From: 2-02-FULL-43-11-A sp964477065
GTDB lineage: Bacteria > Patescibacteriota > Microgenomatia > UBA1406 > HO2-37-13b
NCBI GenBank assembly: GCA_964477065.1
Contig: CAYZCU010000014.1
Location: 1-22,091, forward strand
Direction: 5' to 3'
DNA: 22,091 nucleotides
Notes under the pieces: generated by a model
What the model was told of the DNA's origin: nothing
Seen by the model: only the letters and a program-made list of their open reading frames with translations
Databases searched by the model: none
Shown: piece after piece, positions 8,140-15,746 of the stretch
Numbering within the stretch: the first letter of the stretch is position 1
How the letters are laid out: every line of letters begins with the position of its first letter
Made by a program: the position numbers and the translations under genes

Positions 8140-9297
8140 ATGAAAAAGGCAATCATTGTTCTTCCGACATATAATGAGCGCAAGGGAGTGGAAGAGCTTG
8201 TCCCACAGATCTTCTCAGTTGTGAAACCGATCAAGGACTGGACAGTCGATATCCTTGTCGCAGATGATTCGTCTCCTGATGGTACTGCTGATGTCGTTCG
8301 ATCACTGCAAAAAAAATACCCTGACCATCTTCATCTTCAGGTCAATACAAAGAAAGTCGGCCTCGGGCAGGCCTATCTGAACGCATTTTCCTACGCTATC
8401 AAGACATATAAACCAGATGTGATTTTTGAAATGGACGCAGATGGACAACACCCAGCTGATATTTTGCCTGAATTTTTGCACAAAATTGATGCTGGCGCTG
8501 ATTTTGTCATTGGTTCACGCTATATTCCTGGTGGATCAATCCCAAGTCATTGGTCATTATGGCGCAAATTCACCTCAGTAGTTGGTAATATCGTTGCACA
8601 GCTCTTATTCATGAACTTCAAAATCAGAGATTGGACATCTGGGTATCGCTGTATTCGCTCAAGCTATCTTCAAGGCGTCATACCTGAAATGGATGGACAT
8701 ACAGGCTACGTTTTTCAAATTGCACTGCTTGATAAAGCTTTCAAGAAAAAGTTAGCTATTACAGAGACACCACTTAACTTTACTGATCGTCTCAATGGTG
8801 AATCAAAGATGCAGTCATTCAAATTTATGTTTGATACGCTCTGGTATATCTTTAGCCACTCATCATTTGTCAAATTTGTCATCACAGGGTTTATTGGTGC
8901 TTTTGTCGATTTCGGCGTTGCATTCATACTTATCGCACTTGCTATCTTTTCAAAACCAACCGCAAATGCAGTCAGTGCTGAAATTGCAATCATGAGCAAC
9001 TTTTTGATTAACAACTTTTGGAGCTTTGAGTATAAAAAGATCAAATCTTCTCTTTTGAAGGCCTTTGTCGTCTTTAATCTTGTCTCGTCTGGGGCAATCT
9101 TTATGCAATGGTATGGTATGAAGATTATGCTTGCCAATTTGGGCGACAGGACATTGCATTTTCCTGGTGTCATGATCCCTTCATGGATACTTTATAAGGT
9201 CATCATCATTGCTTTCTTTGTTATTCCATATTCATATATCATGTATAACAAGATCATATGGAAGGAAACGCCACCTGTAGCTTCAGCGACAGCTTGA
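8140..9297 (+). CDS. Polyprenyl-phosphate sugar synthase (DPM1 type) fused to GtrA domain
   Basis: Protein of 385 aa in two parts. Residues 1 to about 235 form a GT2 domain of the dolichol-phosphate mannose synthase type: PTYNER (9-14), DDSSPDGT (42-49), the metal-binding DADGQHP (99-105), GSRYIPGG (125-132) and a C-terminal 'DRLNGESKM' block. It should transfer a sugar, probably mannose, from a nucleotide donor to polyprenyl phosphate at the inner membrane face. Residues from about 240 to 370 are a four-helix GtrA domain, a family linked to flipping or anchoring of polyprenyl-linked sugars. Start chosen at the ATG just after the -10. The stop is TGA, the only one in the window, and the following protease gene is in the same frame with no other stop between. 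It is the likely donor supplier for the GT-C enzymes downstream. Mannose is inferred; glucose or GlcNAc is possible. Confidence 0.88.
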   Translation: MKKAIIVLPTYNERKGVEELVPQIFSVVKPIKDWTVDILVADDSSPDGTADVVRSLQKKYPDHLHLQVNTKKVGLGQAYLNAFSYAIKTYKPDVIFEMDADGQHPADILPEFLHKIDAGADFVIGSRYIPGGSIPSHWSLWRKFTSVVGNIVAQLLFMNFKIRDWTSGYRCIRSSYLQGVIPEMDGHTGYVFQIALLDKAFKKKLAITETPLNFTDRLNGESKMQSFKFMFDTLWYIFSHSSFVKFVITGFIGAFVDFGVAFILIALAIFSKPTANAVSAEIAIMSNFLINNFWSFEYKKIKSSLLKAFVVFNLVSSGAIFMQWYGMKIMLANLGDRTLHFPGVMIPSWILYKVIIIAFFVIPYSYIMYNKIIWKETPPVASATA

Positions 9298-9321
9298 TTT
9301 CTCTCTTTGACAGACGTACTA

Positions 9322-9327
9322 TATAGT
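9322..9327 (+). promoter_or_regulatory. Leaderless -10 box of the CPBP protease gene
   Basis: TATAGT (5 of 6 to consensus) ends 6 nt before the ATG at 9334. No well-spaced -35 was found; a TTGACA at 9307-9312 lies only 9 nt from this hexamer, which is too close. The box lies in the 36-nt gap after the DPM1-GtrA gene. Confidence 0.5.
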
Positions 9328-9333
9328 ATAGCT

Positions 9334-9993
9334 ATGTCTCAAGAACCCTCAAAACTTCAAAAAGTTCTCAACATTTATGGCATTGTCCTGATGATTTGGA
9401 GCGTCTATCGAGTGAAATTGAGCGGGATTGGTATCCCTGAGTGGTTCGATGAGCTTATCGCGAAACCGTTTGTCTTTTTGTTGCCAACCTATGTATATAT
9501 TGTCCATAGTGAAGCACAAGCATTTTTAACAGGTATCCATATATACTCACAACAGATTCGTAAAGACATCCTCATTGGACTTGGTATCGGATCAACGTTT
9601 TTTATCTCTGCCCTGAGTGCACATGTCTTGAAGCATGGTGGACTTGATCTTGATCAATTTAAGACATACTCATTTTTATCATTGAGCGTTATCACTCTTG
9701 CTACAGCATTTACAGAGGAGGCATTTGCACGCGGGTTCATATTGAAGCGATTGTATGATGATTCAAAAAATGTCTACAGCTCAGCATTTAATGCAAGTTT
9801 GCTCTTCTTGATTATCCATATCCCCATTTTGTTCACGATTCCAACATTGCGAGGGAACCTGTTGCTCATTTTCCTTGCGACAGATTTTGTCTTGAGTCTC
9901 GTCAACTCATTTGTCTTCCTGGATCGAAAAAATATCATTGCACCAGTACTCATCCATGCACTGTACAACATCGCACTCCTTCTGTACCTATAG
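9334..9993 (+). CDS. CPBP family intramembrane metalloprotease
   Basis: Polytopic protein of 219 aa with the three CPBP (CAAX protease and bacteriocin-processing) motifs: EEAFAR at 128-133 (the EExxxR motif), His162 in the 'LIIHIP' helix, and His208 in 'VLIHALYN'. These residues form the catalytic glutamate and metal site of Rce1-like proteases in the membrane. About six membrane segments. Bacterial members serve in peptide maturation, bacteriocin immunity or protein secretion; the substrate here is unknown. The ATG at 9334 is preferred over TTG at 9307 because of the -10 box between them. It is in the same frame as the upstream gene, separated by one TGA. Its stop is 1 nt from the stop of the convergent gene. 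Confidence 0.85.
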   Translation: MSQEPSKLQKVLNIYGIVLMIWSVYRVKLSGIGIPEWFDELIAKPFVFLLPTYVYIVHSEAQAFLTGIHIYSQQIRKDILIGLGIGSTFFISALSAHVLKHGGLDLDQFKTYSFLSLSVITLATAFTEEAFARGFILKRLYDDSKNVYSSAFNASLLFLIIHIPILFTIPTLRGNLLLIFLATDFVLSLVNSFVFLDRKNIIAPVLIHALYNIALLLYL

Positions 9994-9994
9994 G

Positions 9995-10909
9995 CTATGC
10001 AGTAAAGCGATCGAAGATTGCAGTATCAATCACGACTTCGTGTGCTTGTTTATCAAGACGATAGCGGACAACTCGTGGAATCATCAAAAAGGCTTTCAGG
10101 AAGCCATTTAAAAATGCACCTTCCCCTCGAATGACAAAAAGCATGAGATGGTACGGAAGATACATGAGATGCTGTATCCATAATGACAAACAGGTTATGT
10201 TAAGCCACGTAAATAAAAGATGATTGCGATAGGCTATAGTGGTGATGTGCTTTTTGGTAAAAAGAGATCCGATAGTTGACTCATGATGATGCTCGACAAA
10301 TAACTTCGGATCAAACATGACATACCATCCTCGACTGTAAGCGCGATACGACAAGTCAATGTCCTCCCAATAAAACGGTGCAAAAAGTTCGTTGAATCCT
10401 CCTAATTTTTGATACATTGATTTTCGAACAATGCTTGATCCCCCATCTGCCCATGCATTTTCTCCTGCATGCAGATCATCTATCTTGCGATGATGTGGCA
10501 TCCCCTTTTTGAAAAAAAGTGTATTTTTGCCGATGGATGAGCCATCTCGTTCTTTCTGCATAAACGAAAGGGCAAAGAGGTCAGGATGTGTCTCAAATTC
10601 CTTGATGCTGGTTGCTGAAAATGGCTCTTTCAACCGCACATCTGAACCCAAAAGTATCAGATAGTCAGCCGTGGCAACGCGGACACCCGCGTTGACTGTC
10701 GGACCAAAACCTTTGTTAACCTTATTTTCAATAATTGTCATCTCAGGAAAGTGTTCTTTCAGTTGAGGAACCATATCATTTCCCGATGCATCATCGACAA
10801 GTATAACCTCGCAATTTTTGAAAAACGGCTTATTATGATTGAGATTACGTATCACCATCTCTGTATTTTTGTATACGGGGATTACGACTGAAAAAAGTGG
10901 TTGTTTCAT
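9995..10909 (-). CDS. Glycosyltransferase family 2 (rhamnosyltransferase-like)
   Basis: Protein of 304 aa. Inverting GT-A fold: SVVIPVYKN at the N terminus, VDDAS (38-42) for the nucleotide, GSD at 88-90 in the place of the usual DxD, 'ADGGSSIVRK' in the acceptor region, and the YWEDIDLSYRA block with Glu182-Asp183 supplying the catalytic base. The C-terminal 70 residues hold a hydrophobic hairpin ('WIQHLMYLPYHLMLFVI') that probably docks the enzyme on the membrane. It adds a sugar to a lipid-linked or surface glycan; donor unknown. Last gene of a four-gene minus-strand group. It starts 6 nt after the upstream stop without a Shine-Dalgarno sequence and ends 1 nt from the CPBP stop, with no terminator between. 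Confidence 0.88.
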   Translation of the reverse strand: MKQPLFSVVIPVYKNTEMVIRNLNHNKPFFKNCEVILVDDASGNDMVPQLKEHFPEMTIIENKVNKGFGPTVNAGVRVATADYLILLGSDVRLKEPFSATSIKEFETHPDLFALSFMQKERDGSSIGKNTLFFKKGMPHHRKIDDLHAGENAWADGGSSIVRKSMYQKLGGFNELFAPFYWEDIDLSYRAYSRGWYVMFDPKLFVEHHHESTIGSLFTKKHITTIAYRNHLLFTWLNITCLSLWIQHLMYLPYHLMLFVIRGEGAFLNGFLKAFLMIPRVVRYRLDKQAHEVVIDTAIFDRFTA

Positions 10910-10915
10910 ACAAAT

Positions 10916-11992
10916 TTAAAGTCTAAAAAATTGTTCAACTTTATTTTTAAAAACGGGATACGAAAAATGTGTGCCAACATAAACTTTTGCATTGTTCATC
11001 ACATGTGCCTGAAGAGATGCATCTTGTAAGACATGTGCCGTACTTTCAACAAGCTCTTCGATTGACGAATACAAAAATCCATTATTCCCTGATACGATAT
11101 AGCGAGCAGGCCCTCCTGATGCGTAGCACATAGGGATACATTGAGATGCCATAGCTTCCAGTGGGCTGATGCCAACATGCTCGACTAATTCTGGTTGCAC
11201 CTTTTCATCAATGCCAAACCCCGCCGCATGCCAGTAGATATGAGCTTGCATGTACAATTTCAAGAGCTCTTCATATGATACATTTGGACGAAAAATAATG
11301 TTTCGGCTGAGTCCAGCAAGCTTTTCTAATTCGTCCATATACGGCTGATCTTCGGGGCGCAATCCTCCGGCCAAAATGAGTGTGTATTCCTTCGTCTCCG
11401 GATGGTCGTGTTGGAGACGAGTAAATGCTTGAATCAAGACATCTTGTCTCTTTGAGTGCAGATGCTTAAAAAATCGTCCCACAGACAATATGATCCGTTG
11501 TTTACGCGGAGCTTCAACAAAAAAATCAGTATCGACAAATGGGTATATTGTTGTCACCGGTTTATGCAACCATCGAGATACTCGCTCAGCTGTAAAATCT
11601 CCATTTGCAATGATGTCATACTTCCTCAGTGGCCACCAATTTTTTGGAAAGAGTGAATACAGCTTTTTATCTGGATACATCGAAAAGATAACATTCTTCC
11701 GGGCTTTGCTGGTAAAGTAGCTTCCATCTGTGACATAGATAAAAATATCATACTGCGCAGTGAGTGCATGTCGTTCGATAGACATCCCCTGCTTAAACAC
11801 ATTTTTCACAACGCCGTAAGTTGACACATCTACATGCAAAAATTCAGTCAAGTTCTTCAAAATCTGAGGATCATCCCATGCAATATCGATATGAAAACCA
11901 TTTTTGGCAAGCACATCTGCAATCGAGATGATATGTCGCTCACCTCCGCCGAGGATATCCATGTATGGACTATAAATGAGAGCTTTTTTCAT
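10916..11992 (-). CDS. Glycosyltransferase family 4
   Basis: Protein of 358 aa with a two-domain GT-B fold. The N terminus 'KKALIYSPYMDILGGGERH' carries the glycine-rich loop of retaining GT4 enzymes. The C-terminal domain begins near 'ILSVGRFFKHLHSKRQDVL' and contains the EHVGISPLE sequence (the E-x7-E motif) followed by 'GGPARYI..GNNGFLY', binding the nucleotide sugar. Cytosolic, likely acting on a lipid-linked acceptor at the membrane. I placed the start at 11992, an overlap of 23 nt with the upstream gene's end (the ATG lies inside TTTATGAAAAAAGC), because the family's N terminus begins there. The frame is open to 12073, but that adds 27 low-complexity residues. Probably translated by coupling. 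Confidence 0.88.
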   Translation of the reverse strand: MKKALIYSPYMDILGGGERHIISIADVLAKNGFHIDIAWDDPQILKNLTEFLHVDVSTYGVVKNVFKQGMSIERHALTAQYDIFIYVTDGSYFTSKARKNVIFSMYPDKKLYSLFPKNWWPLRKYDIIANGDFTAERVSRWLHKPVTTIYPFVDTDFFVEAPRKQRIILSVGRFFKHLHSKRQDVLIQAFTRLQHDHPETKEYTLILAGGLRPEDQPYMDELEKLAGLSRNIIFRPNVSYEELLKLYMQAHIYWHAAGFGIDEKVQPELVEHVGISPLEAMASQCIPMCYASGGPARYIVSGNNGFLYSSIEELVESTAHVLQDASLQAHVMNNAKVYVGTHFSYPVFKNKVEQFFRL

Positions 11993-12737
11993 AAAGATAT
12001 AAATAGGTAACTGTTTTGGAATATGCTTGGTAGATTGACTCGATGATACCAGGGATGCCATCGAGGTATCCACTGTGTTTGATCAGTCGTCGGTATAATT
12101 CACCAAAAAATTTTCTGAAAAAAATAGGGACGGACACTGCTCTGCCTGCCTTATGAAGCAGATTTGATTCCATATCTTCATAGAGAGCTGTTTTTTCAAC
12201 CATGTTCTCAAGAGATGGATGAATATGATGATCAAGCAGAGCAGTAAAATGTCCTTGATCCCCCTTTATGACAGGCGTCGAATGAATCTCTGGAGGCCAT
12301 GTGACGAAGGAATCTGTTTTTATACAGCGAATCATCGAATCAGCATTCCACCCGCCATGTCGTAACCACCATTTTCCAGCAAAAAGATTTTTTTTCGTAA
12401 TTTTGAAGTGCGTCTTGTCTGTTGTGGGAAGTGTTTCCTGCATTTCTTTCATCAGTTCAGGTGAAAATCGCTCATCAGCGTCGAGAATGAAAAACCAATC
12501 AGTCTTGACATGTGAAATAGCAAAATTCCTTGTTGGCTCGACATACTTTGTGTAAGGAGCAGAAATGACCGTATAGCCCATTTCCTTGGCAATCCTCGCT
12601 GAGGCATCCGTACTGTGTGTATCAACAAGAACAATTGAATCTGTCAGCTTCTGAGCATTTTCAATACATGCTCGCATATGATGCTCCTCATTGTAAAAGG
12701 TAAGTACAACGGTCAGTGAAAGTGAGGACTTCGTCAT
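11970..12737 (-). CDS. Glycosyltransferase family 2, WaaE/KdtX-like
   Basis: Protein of 255 aa. It has LTFYNEEHHMRACIENA at the N terminus, VDTHSTD (38-44), 'EPTRNFAI', and DADE at 86-89 as the metal site, followed by the 'FAGKWWLRHGGWNAD' and 'EIHSTP' blocks typical of the WaaE/KdtX branch, which includes LPS-core glucosyltransferases. The substrate here is unknown; CPR bacteria normally lack LPS, so the acceptor is presumably another membrane glycolipid. The extended -10 TGCTATCAT ends 6 nt before the ATG, so the gene has its own leaderless promoter although it follows the upstream gene by only 18 nt. A paralogue lies at 18878-19777. Confidence 0.87.
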   Translation of the reverse strand: MTKSSLSLTVVLTFYNEEHHMRACIENAQKLTDSIVLVDTHSTDASARIAKEMGYTVISAPYTKYVEPTRNFAISHVKTDWFFILDADERFSPELMKEMQETLPTTDKTHFKITKKNLFAGKWWLRHGGWNADSMIRCIKTDSFVTWPPEIHSTPVIKGDQGHFTALLDHHIHPSLENMVEKTALYEDMESNLLHKAGRAVSVPIFFRKFFGELYRRLIKHSGYLDGIPGIIESIYQAYSKTVTYLYLYEKSSHL

Positions 12738-12743
12738 ACCTAC

Positions 12744-12752
12744 ATGATAGCA
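12744..12752 (-). promoter_or_regulatory. Extended -10 leaderless promoter of the WaaE/KdtX-like gene
   Basis: Minus strand TGCTATCAT: the TGn extension plus TATCAT (5 of 6), then GTAGGT (6 nt) and the ATG at 12737. It begins 3 nt after the stop codon of the upstream GT-C gene, so any -35 contact would be inside that gene. No good -35 is seen, which is normal for extended -10 promoters. Confidence 0.6.
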
Positions 12753-12755
12753 TAC

Positions 12756-14315
12756 CTACTCCTCCTCTGGCTGACCGGTTTGACCGGTGTAGGACCATCG
12801 TTGGATGAGGAGATTTGAGCTGATAGCATATTCATATTCCTGCTTCGCCCCATCGGGGATGTTTTTCTTCATCCAATCGAGCCGGCGTTGCACATTTGCA
12901 TCTGACTCAATATAGTACCAGCACGAATGATCTATGTAGCGGTCATACGGATATACACCTCCTCTTTGACCAACTTCTTCATCAAGTAAATAGTCATAGG
13001 TATAGGTTATTGCTGGCGGGGTATACATACGCAGACAAAATTTCTTTTTGCCCACGCGATCAAGAACATGTGAAATCGCAACCGTATGCATATGGAGTCC
13101 CTCAGGGGTTGGCTTTTGTAGATAGCTTGTATACGTCATGACGCCTGCTTGTAAACCAACGATAAGCATTAAGCATATGGTGACTATCAGCGTTTGACGT
13201 TCATTATATTTCGAAAGTGCATGCAAACCGTAGACAATAAGTAGCAAAAAAATGCAGGTTATTCCTTCATAGTAATACCCATAAAAAGGATTTTTCGTAT
13301 ACAGCAATGAGACACCAAACAACGTGATCACCAGTACGCTCATGAATTGGATAAAGCGTTGTTCATACTGATGCAGTTTCGTATAGCCACGAAAATATCC
13401 ATACACAACACATGCTATCACCAGCCATGTGATAAATGAGATATCATGCTGAAATAGACTATGTGCATAGGCATTCATATGTCCAATACGGTCAAGGATA
13501 ATCTCTTGCATGGATGGATGAATTTCTACTCGTCTGTTTGAAAAATTCAAAATCACTTTAGACTGCATAAACGAATATTTCAGCTCAAAAAGTACTCGAG
13601 GAAGTGTCGCCGTTATATATCCAGCAAGCAGGACAAGGGCGTTTTTCCAGGGGAATGGCCAGAGTTTTTTGCGTTGGGTCACAACATAGGTTGCCAGCAC
13701 TGCAGGCATGATAAGTATCCCAAACGCCACCTCGCTCTCCAGAAGTAATCCCAAGCCAACGCCTATACAAACGACAGATGCATAGGTCAATTTTTTAAAT
13801 GACGAATAGATGCCATACATCAGTATCAACAGCGATGGCAAAACTAAAATCGTATTTGAAGCAAACGTTGACGTGTAGATAAAGTATGGAGATGCAGAGA
13901 CGATGGTCAATACACAGAGGGCCAGCCATAATGAAACTTCTTTACGAATAAACCAAACAAGTAGAGCCGTCTGCACTATCCCGCACAACACCATGAAGTA
14001 ATAAAACCCCTGTGGAGCTCCGGCAAAAAGTACATATGCTCCAGCAAGAAAGTAGTACCACCATGCGCCATGAAAGACTCCTTGCATACCCGTAGTTGGG
14101 CCGATCAATACAAGATTTCGATCACGTACAATATCACGTGCTGCAGCAAAATCTCGCCCCTGGTCATAGGTATACGCTACAGATTCATGCACAATTGGGA
14201 TCACTCGAAGCGCAAGATAAATGACTCCCACGAATATGCCCAACACCAGTATAATACGAATATGACTATCTGGAGAAAGCGTTTTATGCAGATGATGTCG
14301 TATATTCGCGAGCAT
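12756..14315 (-). CDS. PMT/ArnT-like integral membrane glycosyltransferase (GT-C)
   Basis: Protein of 519 aa with about ten membrane segments. The first helix is followed by a large outer loop containing YTYDQGRDF (about residues 48-56), the acidic motif expected after TM1 of GT-C enzymes, then 'FHGAWWYYFLAGAYVLF', as in PMT_2/RgtA-like proteins. The C-terminal 110 residues form a soluble outer domain rich in Tyr and Trp. Enzymes of this class take a sugar from polyprenyl phosphate on the outer membrane face. The start at 14315 is supported by a TACAAT box 6 nt upstream. It overlaps the start of the divergent ArnT-like gene by 54 nt. Acceptor and sugar unknown. Confidence 0.8.
   Translation of the reverse strand: MLANIRHHLHKTLSPDSHIRIILVLGIFVGVIYLALRVIPIVHESVAYTYDQGRDFAAARDIVRDRNLVLIGPTTGMQGVFHGAWWYYFLAGAYVLFAGAPQGFYYFMVLCGIVQTALLVWFIRKEVSLWLALCVLTIVSASPYFIYTSTFASNTILVLPSLLILMYGIYSSFKKLTYASVVCIGVGLGLLLESEVAFGILIMPAVLATYVVTQRKKLWPFPWKNALVLLAGYITATLPRVLFELKYSFMQSKVILNFSNRRVEIHPSMQEIILDRIGHMNAYAHSLFQHDISFITWLVIACVVYGYFRGYTKLHQYEQRFIQFMSVLVITLFGVSLLYTKNPFYGYYYEGITCIFLLLIVYGLHALSKYNERQTLIVTICLMLIVGLQAGVMTYTSYLQKPTPEGLHMHTVAISHVLDRVGKKKFCLRMYTPPAITYTYDYLLDEEVGQRGGVYPYDRYIDHSCWYYIESDANVQRRLDWMKKNIPDGAKQEYEYAISSNLLIQRWSYTGQTGQPEEE
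14250..14255 (+). promoter_or_regulatory. Leaderless -10 box of the ArnT-like gene
   Basis: Perfect TATAAT ending 6 nt (ACGAAT) before the ATG at 14262. It lies inside the coding sequence of the opposite-strand GT-C gene. No clear -35 at 16-18 nt. The box decides the start of the ArnT-like gene, whose open frame runs back to 14070. Confidence 0.6.
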
Positions 14316-15746
14316 ATATATATTGTAGTTTTGCTTGTCCTATTCGGCATTTTTTACTTCTATCATCTCGATTATACCACATTGTCAAGTTGGGATGAGG
14401 GATGGTATGCGACGATTTCTCGCACAATGATTCAGTCAGGAGATTATATGCATATGACCTGGCTTGGCAAGCCCTTTTATGATCATCCACCCATGGGGAT
14501 GTGGCTGGTAGCACTGTCATATAAGGCATTTGGCATAAGCGAATTTGCAACGCGCTTCCCATCTGCATTGCTTGGTCTTGGAGCAGTACTATTGACGTAT
14601 GTACTTGGACGTGACCTGTTTAAAAGTAAACACGTCGGATTTGCAGGAGCACTTGTGCTGGGCACATCGATCTGGTTTATTGCACGTGCGAGATCGGGCA
14701 ATTTAGATGCCCCATTTTGCTTTTTTTATCTCGCGACCTTGTATACAGCCTTCAAAGCTCATGTACAACCTCGCTGGTTTCTGGCAACGGGGCTCTTTTT
14801 TGGCTGTCTGATCATGACCAAGACACTCATTGGCATATCCGCACTTCCCTTGATACTGTATATTTCATTCCCTCGATGGACACATCCACGATCAATAGGC
14901 TACTTTATCGGCGGGGTACTCATCTGGTGTGGCGTTGTTCTCCCGTGGTACATACTGCACGCACAAAGGTATCCTGAATTTATCCACCATCATTTCACAA
15001 CAATTGGAACACGTGAACGACACCTCAATGATTACTTTCACTTTGGTCCTGCAAAGCAAGTGCTTTTTTATGTTCATATGGGGATCGGATCATGGTACAA
15101 GCTGTGGGTTGTCGCACTAGCTTGGCTTGTAGGGAGATTGTTATTTGTCAAAAAGTATCACCGTGAGATAGTGTTGTTACTTTTATGGAATGGGGGGATT
15201 CTGTTTCCGTTTCTTTCATCTGAACAATCCCAACTTTGGCACCTCATACCTGTCTATATTCCCGTCGCACTTGTGACATCGTATGCTGTCTGGGAAGGTT
15301 TGATGTGGATTTCGACATGGCCACACATGCAGATGAAGCAAAGCACGTACATGGGTATTTTTGTACTGATCTTCATCTTGATTGCTTCAAAAAACATTTT
15401 CAACAATTATAAAGAGCTCATACCTCAGTATCGCTATGAATCTGAGCGCGTGCTTATATCACGTGAGGTGCAAAAGTATGATCAAAAAGTGTATCTCGAT
15501 GATGATTTCTTGCCTGAGGCAATTTTTTATGCTGGTCGTGATATCACGCCTATATCAGCGGCTGCTCAGGATGATCCTGCGTTTAAAAACACACTTCGTG
15601 GACAATTTCAGACTGATGAAAAAGATTTTATTGTCATTACTCGTGCTTGGGCAACAAACTCCCTTGATGATGCACATATCCCCTATGTTGTTTTATCACA
15701 AAACAAAGAATTTAAAATCATAGCCCGTCCTCACAATGAAGAGTAA
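14262..15746 (+). CDS. ArnT/PMT-like integral membrane glycosyltransferase (GT-C)
   Basis: Protein of 494 aa from the chosen ATG (MTIWRKRF). TM1 (about residues 19-34) is followed by SSWDEGWYA, with the catalytic Asp45-Glu46 pair, then 'GKPFYDHPPMGMWL' and 'EFATRFPSALLG', the hallmark sequence of the PMT_2/ArnT group. About ten more membrane segments and a roughly 85-residue C-terminal outer domain follow. It should transfer a sugar from polyprenyl phosphate to a lipid or protein outside the membrane. The start was chosen because a perfect TATAAT lies 6 nt upstream. The basic MTIWRKRF before TM1 fits the positive-inside rule. Later ATGs at 14286, 14292 and 14295 are possible. Its end overlaps the next gene by 11 nt. 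Confidence 0.88.
   Translation: MTIWRKRFMQMMSYIREHIYIVVLLVLFGIFYFYHLDYTTLSSWDEGWYATISRTMIQSGDYMHMTWLGKPFYDHPPMGMWLVALSYKAFGISEFATRFPSALLGLGAVLLTYVLGRDLFKSKHVGFAGALVLGTSIWFIARARSGNLDAPFCFFYLATLYTAFKAHVQPRWFLATGLFFGCLIMTKTLIGISALPLILYISFPRWTHPRSIGYFIGGVLIWCGVVLPWYILHAQRYPEFIHHHFTTIGTRERHLNDYFHFGPAKQVLFYVHMGIGSWYKLWVVALAWLVGRLLFVKKYHREIVLLLLWNGGILFPFLSSEQSQLWHLIPVYIPVALVTSYAVWEGLMWISTWPHMQMKQSTYMGIFVLIFILIASKNIFNNYKELIPQYRYESERVLISREVQKYDQKVYLDDDFLPEAIFYAGRDITPISAAAQDDPAFKNTLRGQFQTDEKDFIVITRAWATNSLDDAHIPYVVLSQNKEFKIIARPHNEE
14322..14327 (-). promoter_or_regulatory. Leaderless -10 box of the GT-C gene at 12756-14315
   Basis: Minus strand TACAAT (5 of 6), then ATATAT (6 nt) and the ATG at 14315. 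It lies inside the coding sequence of the opposite-strand ArnT-like gene and faces that gene's -10 box 66 bp away. No clear -35. Confidence 0.55.

Noticed and set aside
9295..9297. TGA recoded as a sense codon (Gracilibacteria-type code)
   Set aside because: rpoB and the visible rpoC read over 2300 codons without a TGA, and no gene in the window needs TGA as sense. Kept only as a minor read-through finding.
11993..12073. Longer start for the GT4 gene (frame open to 12073)
   Set aside because: It adds 27 Ser/Thr/Gln-rich residues buried in the upstream GT2 gene. The family N terminus starts at MKKALIYSPY (11992).
12774..12788. ACCGGT-TTG-ACCGGT hairpin as a terminator
   Set aside because: No T-run follows on either strand. 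It lies in codons for a Thr-Gly-Gln repeat, so it may only reflect the coding repeat.
14070..14261. Longer start for the ArnT-like gene at 14070
   Set aside because: The extra 64 residues look like antisense translation of the GT-C gene and lack family similarity; TATAAT at 14250-14255 points to the ATG at 14262.
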